Shown: positions 50,902-63,229 of the stretch, in pieces
How positions within the stretch are numbered: the stretch's first letter is position 1
Layout: each line of letters begins with the position of its first letter
NCBI GenBank assembly: GCA_947179485.1
Contig: OX359249.1
Coordinates: 39,294,250-39,358,249, forward strand
DNA length: 64,000 nt
Direction: 5' to 3'
DNA from: Allacma fusca
Taxonomy: Eukaryota > Arthropoda > Collembola > Symphypleona > Sminthuridae
Made by a program: the position numbers and the translations under genes
The notes under the pieces: model-generated
The model's input: the letters and a program-made list of their open reading frames with translations, nothing else
Told to the model about the DNA's origin: nothing
Databases searched by the model: none

Positions 50902-53900
50902 AGGGAAATACTTTTGGAAAAGGCCCAAAGTTTTGTTGGTACTGAAAGTTTTTCAGGCAATAAAGTTTAAAATTAAGTCGCCGGTTATACCTCCAAATAA
51001 GTTCAAGTTTAAGCTGTTTAAGTGCTCGTTAGCAAAGTTTAATGTGAGCGTCAACCAATGTACTCGAGACAGTTTTCTCAATAACTGGACTTGTGTAATT
51101 TCCATCAGCTGGGTGCTACGGCTCTACCTTAGGGCCAGTTGAGGACCCGTGGGCTTGTACATATAGAATATTCCGTAAAAGTATGTAGACATACATAGGC
51201 ATGATGAAGTCATGTCGGAGGAGTGAGAAGGATTCTGTATACATTAGGATATCTCACGGGGTAGAATTCCTTCTACACAATATGAGCCCTGTGTTATAAA
51301 ATCCGATGGTTGAATTAAAACTGACGCTAATTCCAAAGGAGTAATTGCTCTCTAATTGTTTCAAGCTCAAGGGGGTGGATGTTGTTGCTGGAGGAACGCT
51401 AATATTTTTTTAAGCGTATGGCTCCTTCAATAATTCTGCATATATAGTAGACACCTTTTTTGTGAAGAGAGGCCAGGCCTGAAGAAAAGGATGGTTGTCA
51501 GGCAGAACACTTTACCTCAAAGGCACCAGCTGCTTGTCATCATTCAGCCATTTTCTTGTGGGTTCTTTCCCCAACCAAAAAGCGGAAGAAAATAAGGTCC
51601 CTTGAACATTTGCCTCCAGATATCCCTGTACTGCTGCTGGAGTGTATAATAATATGGGCAAAAATAATTTCTCAAAGTCAGGACATCCTGAAACATTTCC
51701 CCACGCTGGAATTCAAATAATCGACTCACATACCGTGCTCTCAGCTTGAACGTTACCCAAAATGCAACTGCACTTTACCAAACTTGTGCTCATCTAATAA
51801 AATATATGTCTTGGTAATCTCCTTCCTCCTCTCTCTTTGTGATTCAGCTGAAGTTCCATCTCTCCTTTCCCTCTTTATGCATGGGGTATACCACTTTCCT
51901 AAATCAAGTTAACAGCGGACGAAGAAACTGAATCACACACATGTACCATCTTCGGGCTGCACTTTTTTATGCACCATCACTCCTTAAGCCAGCTCAATCA
52001 GTCGATGGAGTTTTATTCGAGAACTTCTACTCAACCATTTTTTCCCAATAAAGTCAACATTTGTACTTGCTTGTCTTGTATTAGTTTTTGTGGGACTTTT
52101 CCCAAGACCATTTCCATACAAGATTAGTAGCTTATCCTCTGTAGAAAAGGGAATACCATCGTGGGATTCTCTCCATACAAATCATGAGCATCCGTGGTAG
52201 TAACATGTTCCAACTAACCAAAACCAAGAGTGGGGAGTATTTACTTTCAGTGAGTATGTACAAGTGCAAGTGGTTTAAGCTAAAATACTGTACAAGTGAG
52301 GGTTCCAGAAACCGACAGTGAACCATGCTTGAAAAATATCTTTCAAACTTTTCAAACCCTCTATAATTCATACTCATATGCGTACATAGTCCTTTGGTGC
52401 AGAGGGACTAGCTATCTACTTATAGACATAGATACAGAATATATCTATATGCCCAAACACAGAGATAGAATGCCTTCCTGTACTAAAATTAAGTACCAGT
52501 CTGCTGATGGAGCATAAAACTCTACATTTTTATGACAAGTTTTGTGCAACTAAACAGTGCAAGACCGAACCAATCCCTACCATTAGCCTGTGTCCGCAGA
52601 CGTGTGAACTTTATCAATTTTTATAAACAGTTTTTATTGTTATTATGTCGTTTCTCTCACACTGCCTGACCCATGTAAAAGCCCTGTTTGTGTCTGAGCA
52701 ATTATGTTTTCTTCACTATACAGCTATGATAATTTAATGTTAAAAGTTCCTGTACCACCAAAATCTATGTTCATCATGTACCTAAAATTATTTGAATTAA
52801 GCCCATTTGACTTTATAGTATACACTTGAAATAAGCACAGGGTAATAGGGAAGGGAAATTTTCTCAAGTAAGTATGCTGTAGCAAAACATCATGCCGAGA
52901 CGAAACATTATTTATTCAACGTATTTGAGGGAGAGAGAAATAATGAAAATAATTGGCGACTATATGTACAAGATTGGTAGTGTGTGTACGCTCCTGCTTG
53001 TTCAGTCATGTAATGTGCTGTGAGGGTGTCAAGCCTAACCATTAAAAATGCTCATGAAGATTCTTTGGAATTAATGCGGAAACCGTTATGGGGCAGGAGC
53101 AAGAACGAACCTCTTCTCAAAAATCCATGTTATCCCGTCAAGTTGAACATTTTCCCATCACATTAAGTCCATTTACAGGAACCAAGAACTAGGTACAATT
53201 ATGGTATTTGGTATCTACGTAAATTGGAAACACGTAAACTATGAATGAAAATAGTACATGACAACTCTGACAAATGCTTGCTCATCTTATCTACATTGTG
53301 AAAGTATTTAATCTTGAAGACTGCTACACTGTCTCTATCTGTGTACTAGTGTGAGTTGAAGGATATTAAAGAATGAAGGAGAGGCTTGGCCCTCATAACA
53401 ATTCTCAAAGGCTTTCCCATGCCTCTACAAAATATAATGCATAGATACATATGTATAAACATCTTACCATAATGGTTTTTCCAACCTATACTGATCCTGT
53501 AAAGCAAGCCTAATGTGAAGTCACGAAGAAATTGTAATACCAAATGATGATCCTATCATGGTTGACTCTCTGGCTACGTTTTATGTACACACACGAACAA
53601 ACAGACAGGACATGATAAATGATATGAAAGGATGATACTGGATCCAAGTTTCCAAGTGAGCACAGGTGCATTTGCATAGCGTAATGAACGTGAAAAGATG
53701 TTTTCCTACCGACTCATTTATGGCTTTGATTAAAAGAATGTGCACAATAACGGAAAGTAAACCCTTTAAAAGAAATATTAGCAAATGTTTGAACACAAGG
53801 GTGGGTTATTTATTTCCAAGTACATACTATTCATACATGATACAAGATACGCTCATGCATAATGATAATGAGTTGCACTGCACTTCCATTAAACTGTACA

Positions 53901-53937
53901 CTGTGTACCACCCCCGTATAAGCTCTCCAAAGAGTCT

Positions 53938-53953
53938 GAGAGAGAGAGAGAAG
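53938..53953. repeat. GA dinucleotide microsatellite
   Basis: Seven GA units, then AAG. This is the last of the GA/CT tracts in the large intron. Confidence 0.88.
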
Positions 53954-56900
53954 AGTCACAAACACGTGAATTTTAATCATGAAAGCTCGTGGTGGTCGGC
54001 ACTTACAATTAGAATGCAATATGATATGTAATGTAAGGATGAGCGTGTTCTCATTCGGGTTTCTCTCCTTCCCATTACAGAATCCATGGGGTGACTTTAT
54101 AGGCAAATTGTTGTGAAAAATTATTCACGAAAAGTCAATAGAGGAAATTATTAATGGTGGCGTCAGTTGGAGTATTATTCTATTATGGTCTCAATTTTTT
54201 TAATAACATCTTCCGTTCCTCACACCCCTTTCCCTGTAAAAATAATTGTAAAGGTTTAATCAATCCCCTCCTTCCAAAATCACAGTCTTAAAAGGATCCT
54301 TCCAAGAACTCTGTTTTGAACTTTGAAATAAAGGTTGTTTAGAAACTTTTTAGAGAGGCAAATTCCCTTAAAGAAATTCTTGGCATCTTATTGATTTCCT
54401 GGATGCATTTACTAATGAAAACACTTTTCACTGAGCTTTTATCCTATCCAAATTGAATTCCATTCTGAGCAGATACACTTGTGTGTCAAAACCATGAGAA
54501 ATAATCATGAGAGCATTGAGTCTGATCCTGACAATGAATTCACTCGCAGAAAGGCAACCTCACAGAATTTCAATATCATTGGCAGGCAGACAGTAGAATT
54601 TTTTATGATGCGTAACGTGTAAGATACAGAGAAATGCACATGTGTACTTCAAACATAAAGTTGACGCTTGTGAGGAGGGTTATACCCTCCGAACGATCCC
54701 ATGTTTGAAATGTACACATAGTAGGTAGTATCTGTGTACACCCTTTTTCCTATGCCTTAACTGCGACAACAAAAGGAGCATGATGCACACGCATTGCAGA
54801 GTAAATACTTAATAACACTGGTTATGCAATTCCTACATAAGGAAAGCCATGAACACGAACTAAGAGCTTATCGTTTCGTAACTAGAAACTTATGAGTGTC
54901 TGAAACATAGATATAGCTAGCTATCCCATAGATGACTATTTGTATGTATGTATGTTTGTACCCCTCTGAAAATATATACAGAGATAAGAGACGTGTGAGA
55001 TAGATGCTATGCAGTGTATACGGGAAGCGTTATCATCGATAAACAATGAACTGAACAGCTGCCCTGTGCAGTATTTGTATGCAGTCTTGAACCGACGATA
55101 TCAAAGTGGCACAAAGTAAGTCCATCAGGAGCGTAAAACTCGGCAACTTTCTCACTCTCACTTGAGCCCCAGTTCATAGACGCAACACATTATTGTTTTA
55201 CGCTCCCATTTATGTCTCCGTAGTTAGTGTAGTATACTGTAACGAATGGCTCTCCGAGACAATCCATGGTAAGCGAAATGACGCGGGATACTTTCCTTGA
55301 GCACTAACGCCGAGATCGAGCAAGTCTCACATTATATTACATGCACTCACAAATGAATTTCCACTCTGAAATTTAGTTTCCGTCAACGAAACTATTGACT
55401 TACTTTTTCGTCTCCAATGTCTACTATAACCGCTACTTTACGCTACTCGGAAGAGAGTAAAAACAGGGAAAGATGACTAACCTCATATGTTCTGTAGGGT
55501 TTGGTTTGTTCCGTCGTCCGAAGGACAACCTATACTTTCGACAACTATAGCCACCCCGTGTTTCCCAAACACAGTAGTAATGATGGAAAGTCAGAAAGGA
55601 AATTTTGTATCAAGTTCCTTGTTATTATGACGCGTGTGTACTAATCAATGAAAGTAGGAGTAGTTGATAATGGGAGCATTTTAAAACAATTCAACCCCAT
55701 CACAAGTCACTAATCTGAGGTGTTTATACAATTCGATACGTTCGTTGCTGCCTTACGAGGAGGGTGATCAGCACCCACAAGTCTTTACAAATTCGAGTTG
55801 CAATAGAGAGGTAGCACGCGAATGGGAAACCTACAACTTCATTCTCATCCACTACTACAAGTTATAATTATTACAGTGCTGTATAGTCCTTGCCGGCCAA
55901 AACCACTTCTATAAAGGCCATGAATTTTCGATTGAGTTACACATTATCAAATGGGCTTGATGCAAAGGTATACTTATTCTGCCAATTCCCGTAGTAGGTG
56001 CTTTCAGTTCTTAGGTTACCCACTGTTACCCCGGGAACTGTCTGACACAAACTTAGATCTTCCAACAACGGTGAATTACGATTTACGATCGTATTTCTCC
56101 ACTACCGCTTTTCCTGGGAAGGATACACACACGGGAAAACACGGAGGAAATGAAAGTAACTGAACAACAGGGAAGAAAATGATATCAGTGCTTAGGTACG
56201 GTGTACCCTATGTAACAACATAGGGGCAGAAAAATGATTCACAGGAACTGCAGTGAGCTTAGGGCACACTTAAACACGTTATATTAAGTCATGAGGGAGA
56301 GAAAAGGGACATTTTCTACAGATCGTAAATCAGAGTTGTTGGGGAAAAACTGTCGGTAAAAGCACGTACTGGAAACTCCAAGTGAGTCCATGCAAAGTGA
56401 AGATCTGAACTTCTGGCCATTCCTTAAGATATCTTATGAATTTTGTATGGCTTGGAGAGAACGACTGAAAAAGAAGAGGAGAGCAACTTCAATTGTTAGG
56501 TTTTGGAGGGATGAAGGGGGGAGGAAAAGATCCTTGTTGGTCTGGGCACTTCTAACATACATAGATACATACATACTTCAAGAAAACTAAATAGGAAAGT
56601 CGTAACTGCGTGGAAGATACTAGGGCTATTCCTCCTCTCGCTTATTACCTACTCTCCATCCTTCAACCAACACACATACACATACTTGATACAACCAATG
56701 CAGACACATTTATTTGGGAATGGTCTGCTCTTCTCCTCTCACTATTCAACCGGGAGTAAAACCCGGGAACTTATCGTTAGTTCCATGCATTTTACTTTAC
56801 TCATGAAAGAAAACTAACGTTGCCCCGCATATGCAATCATAATATACGGACCACATACTTGTCCGTATGTAACAGTCAAGTCCTCATCCCCCAAAAGCTT

Positions 56901-56993
56901 TGAATCCCTTCGATACACTACTGTAGATGCCAGTGCATACATATGTTATTTACAATTCCCCATACATAAAAAAAATCCTTGGGGTAAACTTAC

Positions 56994-57133
56994 CGCATGG
57001 AAATGCGTGAGGGCCATTCCCAATCCCTAGTGCTGATTTTCCTTTTTCTTGAGGAGTCTTCTTCGGTGTGGAGGCATTAGCAGGGATAGGAATGCTCGTA
57101 TTCCCCGCATGTTTATTAAATGGTGGTAGTAAT
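56994..57133 (-). CDS. sick: NAV exon 2 of window: basic linker with a TSIP motif
   Basis: 140 nt: 1 nt, 46 codons, 1 nt. The acceptor is ACACTTTCCAG and the donor G|GTAAGTTT. It starts with LLPPFNKHAGNTSIPIP, followed by a Lys-rich stretch (TPKKTPQEKGKSALGIG) and ends near HAFPC. The phase-0 reading has a stop after five codons, and only the phase chosen from the previous exon stays open. The TSIP at 57088-57099 fits the [S/T]-x-I-P pattern that binds EB1-type plus-end proteins. This exon has no strong family signature of its own. It is supported by clean splice sites and matching phases on both sides. Confidence 0.82.
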
Positions 57134-59845
57134 CTGGAAAGTGTAAAACCAAAATTATTTGTTTTTTTTTTTTTTTTTTCCGTCTTTGAAGCCTCAGCTC
57201 TCTTTTTTTTCTATTACTTAAGTTATTTTCATTGCTTTCATCTCACTGTTATTGCTACATAGTATTGGTGCAGAGATTCGAGGGAAAAAGGAATGTGAAT
57301 GAATGAGATTTGTAAATGCATGGCATTCATGAATGAATACATGCTTTAAGCTGACGAGTACTATTTGCTACATGTAGCTTCATGCCCCACAGACAGGCCA
57401 CCGACACTGGTTTCTCAAACATTTGACAAGTACTTGAAAAATGTACTGTGTATAGCCAGTGTAATGTCAGCCGGTTGGATGGGAGAAACAAAATAAGAGC
57501 TGATGAAGAGGTATTCTCTATTTCTTCGGGCAAAAAAGGATCTGTGTTGGGAATTGGGAATCACAAGGTTACCCTACTCGCTTTTCACTCCAGTACATTT
57601 CATCAAATACAGGCCTTAGCGCCACCTTCTTACTGCTACAAAAACTAAAGTCTCACTTCAAGTTAGTGCACTAATTCATAGAGGGCTAAACCAGCCAAAG
57701 TTAGAGTGGTGTAATAAAATGTGATTTTCTCAAAGTCTAACAAATCAACTGCTTTTCCGTCCAAAATGATACAACTACATTTGGAAATATAATTATTATT
57801 AATGTCTGCCAATGCAAAAAAAAAAAAATTAAATGAACATCCAGAAATTCAACAGGGATAGGATTTTTTTACAATCAAAATAATGTGGCTTTTCGGTTAG
57901 TTAAACATATTTTCTCTGTATACACTCTGGTTTTATCAAATGTCCAAACCGAGAATAGCAAACCAATCTGTAATAAAACTTAAAAATAGGTAATAAATGA
58001 CATGCTGAGAAATCCTATCGAAATTGATTTCTCTTTGTTCCGCATTAATTACAATTTTCATAGGAAATACGAAGGGAAATTTTCCATCAAACAGTAAGGA
58101 AAGGAAATTATATTTTCTGCAATTGATTATTTCTTCAATACATAGCATGAATGTATGGAGCTATGTACGCTAAAATCAGATCTCCTCGAGACGATGGGAA
58201 AGGTTTGAAAATCCGCATGTACACGCGCTGAAATGAAAGGAGAGTAAACACGGTTGCTAAAACAACAAAAAGTTTACGAGTCTCGATCCTTTGAGTAAAT
58301 GCTATTTAAATAAACTAAGAGGCAAGTACAAGTAACATAAACGGCAATCAGAAGTGGGAAAAAGGTTTGAAATGAAATCGAGCATAGAAATAGTCCCTTA
58401 GTGATGTTACGACTTAGCACACCCTGATAAATAAATTTTTTTAATCATATCTACATATTTGGGTAACGTCGCAAAATACATAATCGACGAGGATTCGGTA
58501 GCAAGCAGTCTGCCATCATCAGGCAATCAGCAGTAAATTACTGTGATGAAGCTGGCAGGAAAGGTATAAAGGAAACTTACAAACTTAAACATTTATGAGG
58601 CCCTGTGATTATATAAACATTATGTGGCAGCTTCTCGAAATAATAAAACAAGATCATAAAGCTTTTATCGCCTGGTTACGTCATCTTCCCAAGAGTAAAT
58701 TCCAAATTGTTGAGCTATTAAAAAAAGGAAAAGACTCTAGTGAGAGTTCCTCCGTAAATAGATGGTACATCGGGAAAACAGGAACTCAAATGTCAAATCT
58801 TGTCAGCGAGCAGAGGAAAAGGACAGGAACAAAATGTAAATGGTTAATTATATGGTTTCGAAAGTACAGCATAGTAAGGAAGGAATGCTCAAAAGTTTGG
58901 GCATAGCCCATATTAATATTATGAGCATACAGTGGGATATACGGGCCTTTCATTAGTGCTGGTAGTTAGTCAAAGTCAACCTCATGCTAAGATTTGTAAT
59001 TTCCGTTTTCTCCGTACGTCGCAATTTTATCTACATTGGGTGGCTACTTGATAACGAGATTGTGTGTAGCATATTGAGCTCCTACTATGTATATCTGTAC
59101 AAATGCAGTACATGTGTAAATACTTTAACTGCACTCCAACTTCGGGTGATCCTTCATATTTTTCCTGTCGTTTTCAAGTCCCATATATTTTTCTCTTTGT
59201 AGCTATTGTTTTTATATGCCTACTCCCTACAAAGAGAGTCAAGCCTTTAACGTCAATCTTGCAGGGAAAAATTAAATGACGCAAGCATGCCAAAATCTAC
59301 ATTGTTCATCGGCGTCTTCTGAGCATTTAACAATAAGCGTATATCCTTTGCGTAATAGTACTAATTCAACATTTAGCACGTGTACAAAGGGGTTGTGGAG
59401 AGACTCTCACGCGAAAAATTGTACCTTGTCACTGTCGGTGGCACGTTATTAAAGTGTAATCACGTAATTGAATAAAATTTAAGAAATTAGAGCAGAATTC
59501 ATGATTCGTTTCCATTGTATTGAAATTATCAGGAGTCACATCTAGAAACAATTATAATCCTCAAAGAACTTGGCTCACACACAACACCAATTCCGAATCA
59601 CACTTTGAGGAGAAGTCACAGAACGCCACTGTGGAGGCATATACACTAACTGTACTGTTAACTATACTTTGGAATGACTCTGTTGTGGGCAACATCAAGA
59701 GAGGTTATATTAGAAAAGCATGCGATGCCCTCAACCGAGACGAATCTTAAAGCAAATGAATTGTCAAGCCGTGAAAACTCAGGCTGTCTTGGACTCATAA
59801 ATGTAAAAAAGAGTAAAAGTAATGCCCAAAATTGATGAGACTTAC
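57134..59845 (-). other. Intron, 2.7 kb
   Basis: It separates the CH exon from the next linker exon (codon split 2+1, giving Lys). An uninterrupted T18 tract on the plus strand (57162-57179), which is A18 on the coding strand, lies about 30-45 nt upstream of the acceptor of the next exon. There is a plus-strand open frame at 58595-58906 (103 codons, no recognisable domain). I see nothing else. Confidence 0.8.
57162..57179. repeat. T18 homopolymer
   Basis: 18 consecutive T on the plus strand, about 30 nt upstream (coding sense) of the acceptor of exon 56994-57133. As A18 on the coding strand it is not a polypyrimidine tract. The length may be uncertain in an assembly. Confidence 0.9.
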
Positions 59846-60093
59846 TTGGAAGATTCCTGTGCGTGTTTTGGACCGACCGTTTTTATTCCAGTCTGTTGCA
59901 TTTCTGCTGATTGTTTTTGTAGATTGTGTCTATCACGATCTTGCTGCTTTTGTTGTTGCTTATATCTTGAGAGTTGGAAAAACAGACTTAGAATGGATTT
60001 CAAATGACCATCCCGTATGTCACGCGCAGTAATTCCTTCTAGGGAAACCCCAAGTCCAGCAAGGAATACCAAACACGAGTGAATATTGTCCAA
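59846..60093 (-). CDS. sick: NAV exon 1 of window: second half of CH domain plus Gln/basic tail
   Basis: 248 nt: 82 codons plus 2 nt. The acceptor TTATTTCAG lies right of 60093, and the exon begins in phase 0 with LDNIHSCLVFLAGLGVSLEG. The donor is AA|GTAAGT. The sequence aligns by eye with the C-terminal half of the navigator CH domain. The human counterpart has a VCLSFLAARGVNVQGLS stretch, then an IRNGNLKAILGLFFSLSRYKQQQ stretch; here it reads RDGHLKSILSLFFQLSRYKQ. A Gln/Arg/Asp-rich helix of about 30 residues follows and is probably extended. CH domains of this kind are linked to actin or microtubule binding. The first half of the fold, including the conserved Asp-Trp-Ala helix, must be in an upstream exon that I could not find up to position 64000. 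Confidence 0.94.
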
Positions 60094-63000
60094 CTGAAAT
60101 AATTAATACAAGAAATAAATTTTTTACTATTTGTTTTCAGTTTATTACCCCCCTCCCTTCCCACAGCAGCACAAACTTGGGATTTTCTCCTCCCAAATAA
60201 AAATGCACACACATCGCTATTTTCTTCTCTCGGAGGGAAGAACCCAGTTAATTGATTCTCGCATGAGAGATTTCACGAGTAATCTTACTGTGAAATGTGG
60301 TTGATAGCAACCCCATTCCAAAATACAAGTTCCTGCTCTTTTTACACTCCTTTCAACGACAACAAAAAACCCAAGGAAGTGCTGGATACACATTACTGTT
60401 CACTCCACTCACTCTTACCAGCACTTGATGAAATGAATTATCCTTTGTACTTTATGACGATGGAGGTACGATTACTCATTGAAGTGTTTACCTACACATT
60501 CAATGAGATGTTTTTACTACGGTGGGACTCAAGTTGTAAAAACGGTCTCTCCTTTGGAATCTAAATGGAGAAATTTTACCTCTCTCAATTATTCGGAACC
60601 GTTATGAATGGTCTGAGAAGTGTCTGCAAATTGCACTTATAAACACACTCAAGAGAGTTTTTGCGACCGAGTTTCCTCCTCACTTCCAAATGCTCACTGA
60701 ATCACTTGACTTTGGGTCTCGGGAGTATTAAATATTATTGCTGTATTTCTGTGGAGTGCTTATAACTGACAGGAAATTTCCACCTACTACTTATATCTAC
60801 TGCAACTACCTCTGCATAAAATACAGAGGATTTGAATGTTTGTGAGTAAATGTTGGTGGCCATACAACCTAAAAGTGGTATCAAGTGTCTCCCAAATACA
60901 ACTGACATAGTCTGAAGGTACAGGAATACCTACGTAAAAATTCATATTCGTTTCCCCAGACTGTGCTAACTCGTAACACGTACGATGACGGTTGTTAGTG
61001 TTAGCAAAGTAGAAAATATCATCTTTTCCCCTGCCTACTACAAAGCTCAATATTCAGCAACGAGCCTCATAATATGTCAGATTATGCTGTACATACACAC
61101 ACATAAACAGAGTACTCCTCTAAATGACTAAAAGTCCCTTGGTATTCAATGCGTGGGCTGTTGGGTTATATCTTCGGAAGTAGATTCTCAGTCCTAGGGC
61201 TGAAATGTCATTGTCTGATTCAGTTCGTGAAGGTACGGGTGACTATTTACTTTCGATGCTGGATGCACGTAGCTGTCGAATGTGAGTCAATGTCCACACG
61301 CATATATCCTTTTGATGTATGGGGAACGCGAAACATTGCATGTGTGCAAAAATCGTTTTTTTTATATTTGGCGTGCAGTAACTACTCTACTCATTGGCAG
61401 GGAACTAACTTCATAATTATGTCTGGGGTTGGTTCGAGACTCGGATAGAATGCACACACTCAAGATCATGGCACGAATCATCAGACCACTCAGTACATAT
61501 GCTGCTATATATCCATGCAAGTATGCACTTTCGAGACTGAAATCACCCTCTTCCCTAGTACTCAAGTTGCTGATTGTGAGTCGTACACTTGTACATAATT
61601 ACAGACTAATGTAGGCAGAAGTAAACAAAGGACAATAATTTAGATGAACCCTCTACGAACGTGTACACTTGCACTCTCTTCGTTACCTTGTCATCATGTA
61701 ACCCTGTTCAAATGGATCCTAGGCTGTGCCTAACATCCGTATTTTAGTATTTACTAGTGGTTTTGTATTTAGAGCAGTCGTCACGTAAGTGTGCCCCATT
61801 AATTTAATTCTATTATATTGTAATTCATCATACCATCATTTCAAATCAGCTTGATTCGACGTTTCATTGCTCCACGTAACAAAGACCATTAATTTTTTTA
61901 TACCCTCAGGCTAGCAGAACTTACCACACTAAAGCATAGCAATGCTCAGACATGTCAATTAAATCCACACACTGTGAACAGTCGAATGAAGGGTATTTTA
62001 AAATATTTACAAATGTACTATTGCCAATATTGTTACCTTCCTTATAAGTGCATGCTCACGAAGCTTTCAAATGGAATGCCATGTGGAGGTACAATGGCTA
62101 GGGAAAATTAAATAGAGGAAGATCCATAGAAGCGAAAGTGAGCATACCAGAAAATTGCAGGTAAATGCATGGAGGACAGATAATTATGTATTTTAGACAT
62201 TGAGGGAAAATCCTAAGTGCTCTCTTTTGATGGTGAAGCATTTTGACTGTATTTACTTATTTTGTGGTTCAAGTTGTAGTACTAATTGCATGAATGAATC
62301 GTTTACAATTATTATAATAATTTGTAGAACAAGTTTAAGCTTATCATGTCGAGGTTTCCTTGATAATTCCTAAGAGCACATTAGAACACCATTTACATGA
62401 TAATACTACGAAACAAGTACTTGGCACGTAATTACATGCCAAATAACAGCAATGGGACAGATAGCAGCTCTTACCAGGTTTACCAATAGGACCAAATCTA
62501 AGAAAAAGACTTTAGCCTTCATTTTGTTTTACAAATTATGATGTAAAGATTATTTGGTAAGAAAGTGTAGCTCTCCCCAAATATATAAAGTGGAATGACG
62601 TAAGGGGAATAAATAACTGACCACATAATTTTGAAGAGAATCGCTATGATTATGAGCGTAAGGAGTAGCTCGGCTATCTCACACATGATTCATTTTTTTC
62701 CCTACAGCTGTTACATTATATATTATTCAAGCTTAAAACATCGGCACTTGATACGAACAAGAGTTCTTTCTGTAGAGCATTTCATCTTGTCCGACAATGA
62801 GCATAATTCTTAGCTGTCAAGCCACATTTAACTGTCAGACTATCCTCATTTCTTCATTCACTTGCAACAAGGACGGGGGACTGTGACTGAAGTTGTGAGA
62901 TTGGAATTTCTCATCAAAGTTTGTACATGTATATATATAAATATGTGCTTGTGTGCAATCCAGCCGTTTAAGTAAGTCAATCTCTTCCACACTTGCAAAA

Positions 63001-63229
63001 AAAAAAACTCCGGCTCAAAACAACATACACAATTTTTTTGCTCCACTTGCATCAAATATTTACGTATGACAATAATTCTACTCTATTGTCTGCCAAGTAG
63101 CACCAGAGGCATGAATCCTAAATAATGCTGCCAAAAAAAGGAATCTAATTCATTTTTTTTCATATTGTAAAATGTTAGCTCAGATTTATGTAAATTTAGG
63201 TACAATATAAGCATTCACTTGACTTGTGA
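60094..63229. other. Intronic or upstream sequence, no recognised gene
   Basis: Immediately upstream of the CH exon. The missing first half of the CH domain (a helix with Asp-Trp-Ala-Asn) was looked for on the minus strand and not seen. A 16-codon hydrophobic leader-like start followed by a donor (62475-62522) is discussed as a finding. Otherwise only scattered short frames. Confidence 0.7.

Larger units (their letters stand above)
38568..56993 (-). other. Intron, 18.4 kb
   Basis: This is the largest gap in the gene (codon split 1+2, giving Gly). It holds a series of dinucleotide tracts between 45.9 and 54.0 kb, listed separately. There are several medium open frames on both strands (for example 43412-43957, 44751-45092, 44913-45266, 45253-45699) with no domain I recognise and no clean splice sites. 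A short perfect hairpin lies at 45015-45037. Additional or alternative first exons of the gene could hide here, but none could be supported. Confidence 0.75.
9306..60093 (-). other. sick: Neuron navigator (NAV / sickie) gene, internal 16-exon segment, open at both ends
   Basis: This is the gene-level span. Sixteen minus-strand exons join in one frame into 1679 codons without a stop. Navigators are large cytoskeletal proteins: an N-terminal calponin-homology (CH) domain, a long disordered microtubule-binding linker, coiled coils and a C-terminal AAA-type ATPase. Family members track growing microtubule ends and act in axon guidance and actin/microtubule remodelling. Visible here are the second half of the CH domain (residues 1-45 of the fragment), the linker with SMLEKFK, TGIPKP, GYLSDGD and DDSSSLSSG motifs, and the start of the first coiled coil (about residues 1640-1679). 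These occur in the same order as in vertebrate NAV2. The start codon, first CH half, remaining coiled coil and ATPase are outside the recognised exons. Arthropods usually carry one such gene, named sickie in Drosophila, so the symbol is an orthology inference. Family assignment is very secure; the symbol and exact isoform less so. Confidence 0.93.

Noticed and set aside
58595-58906. 103-codon plus-strand frame in the first intron
   Set aside because: Lys/Ser-rich but without any recognisable family or splice context.
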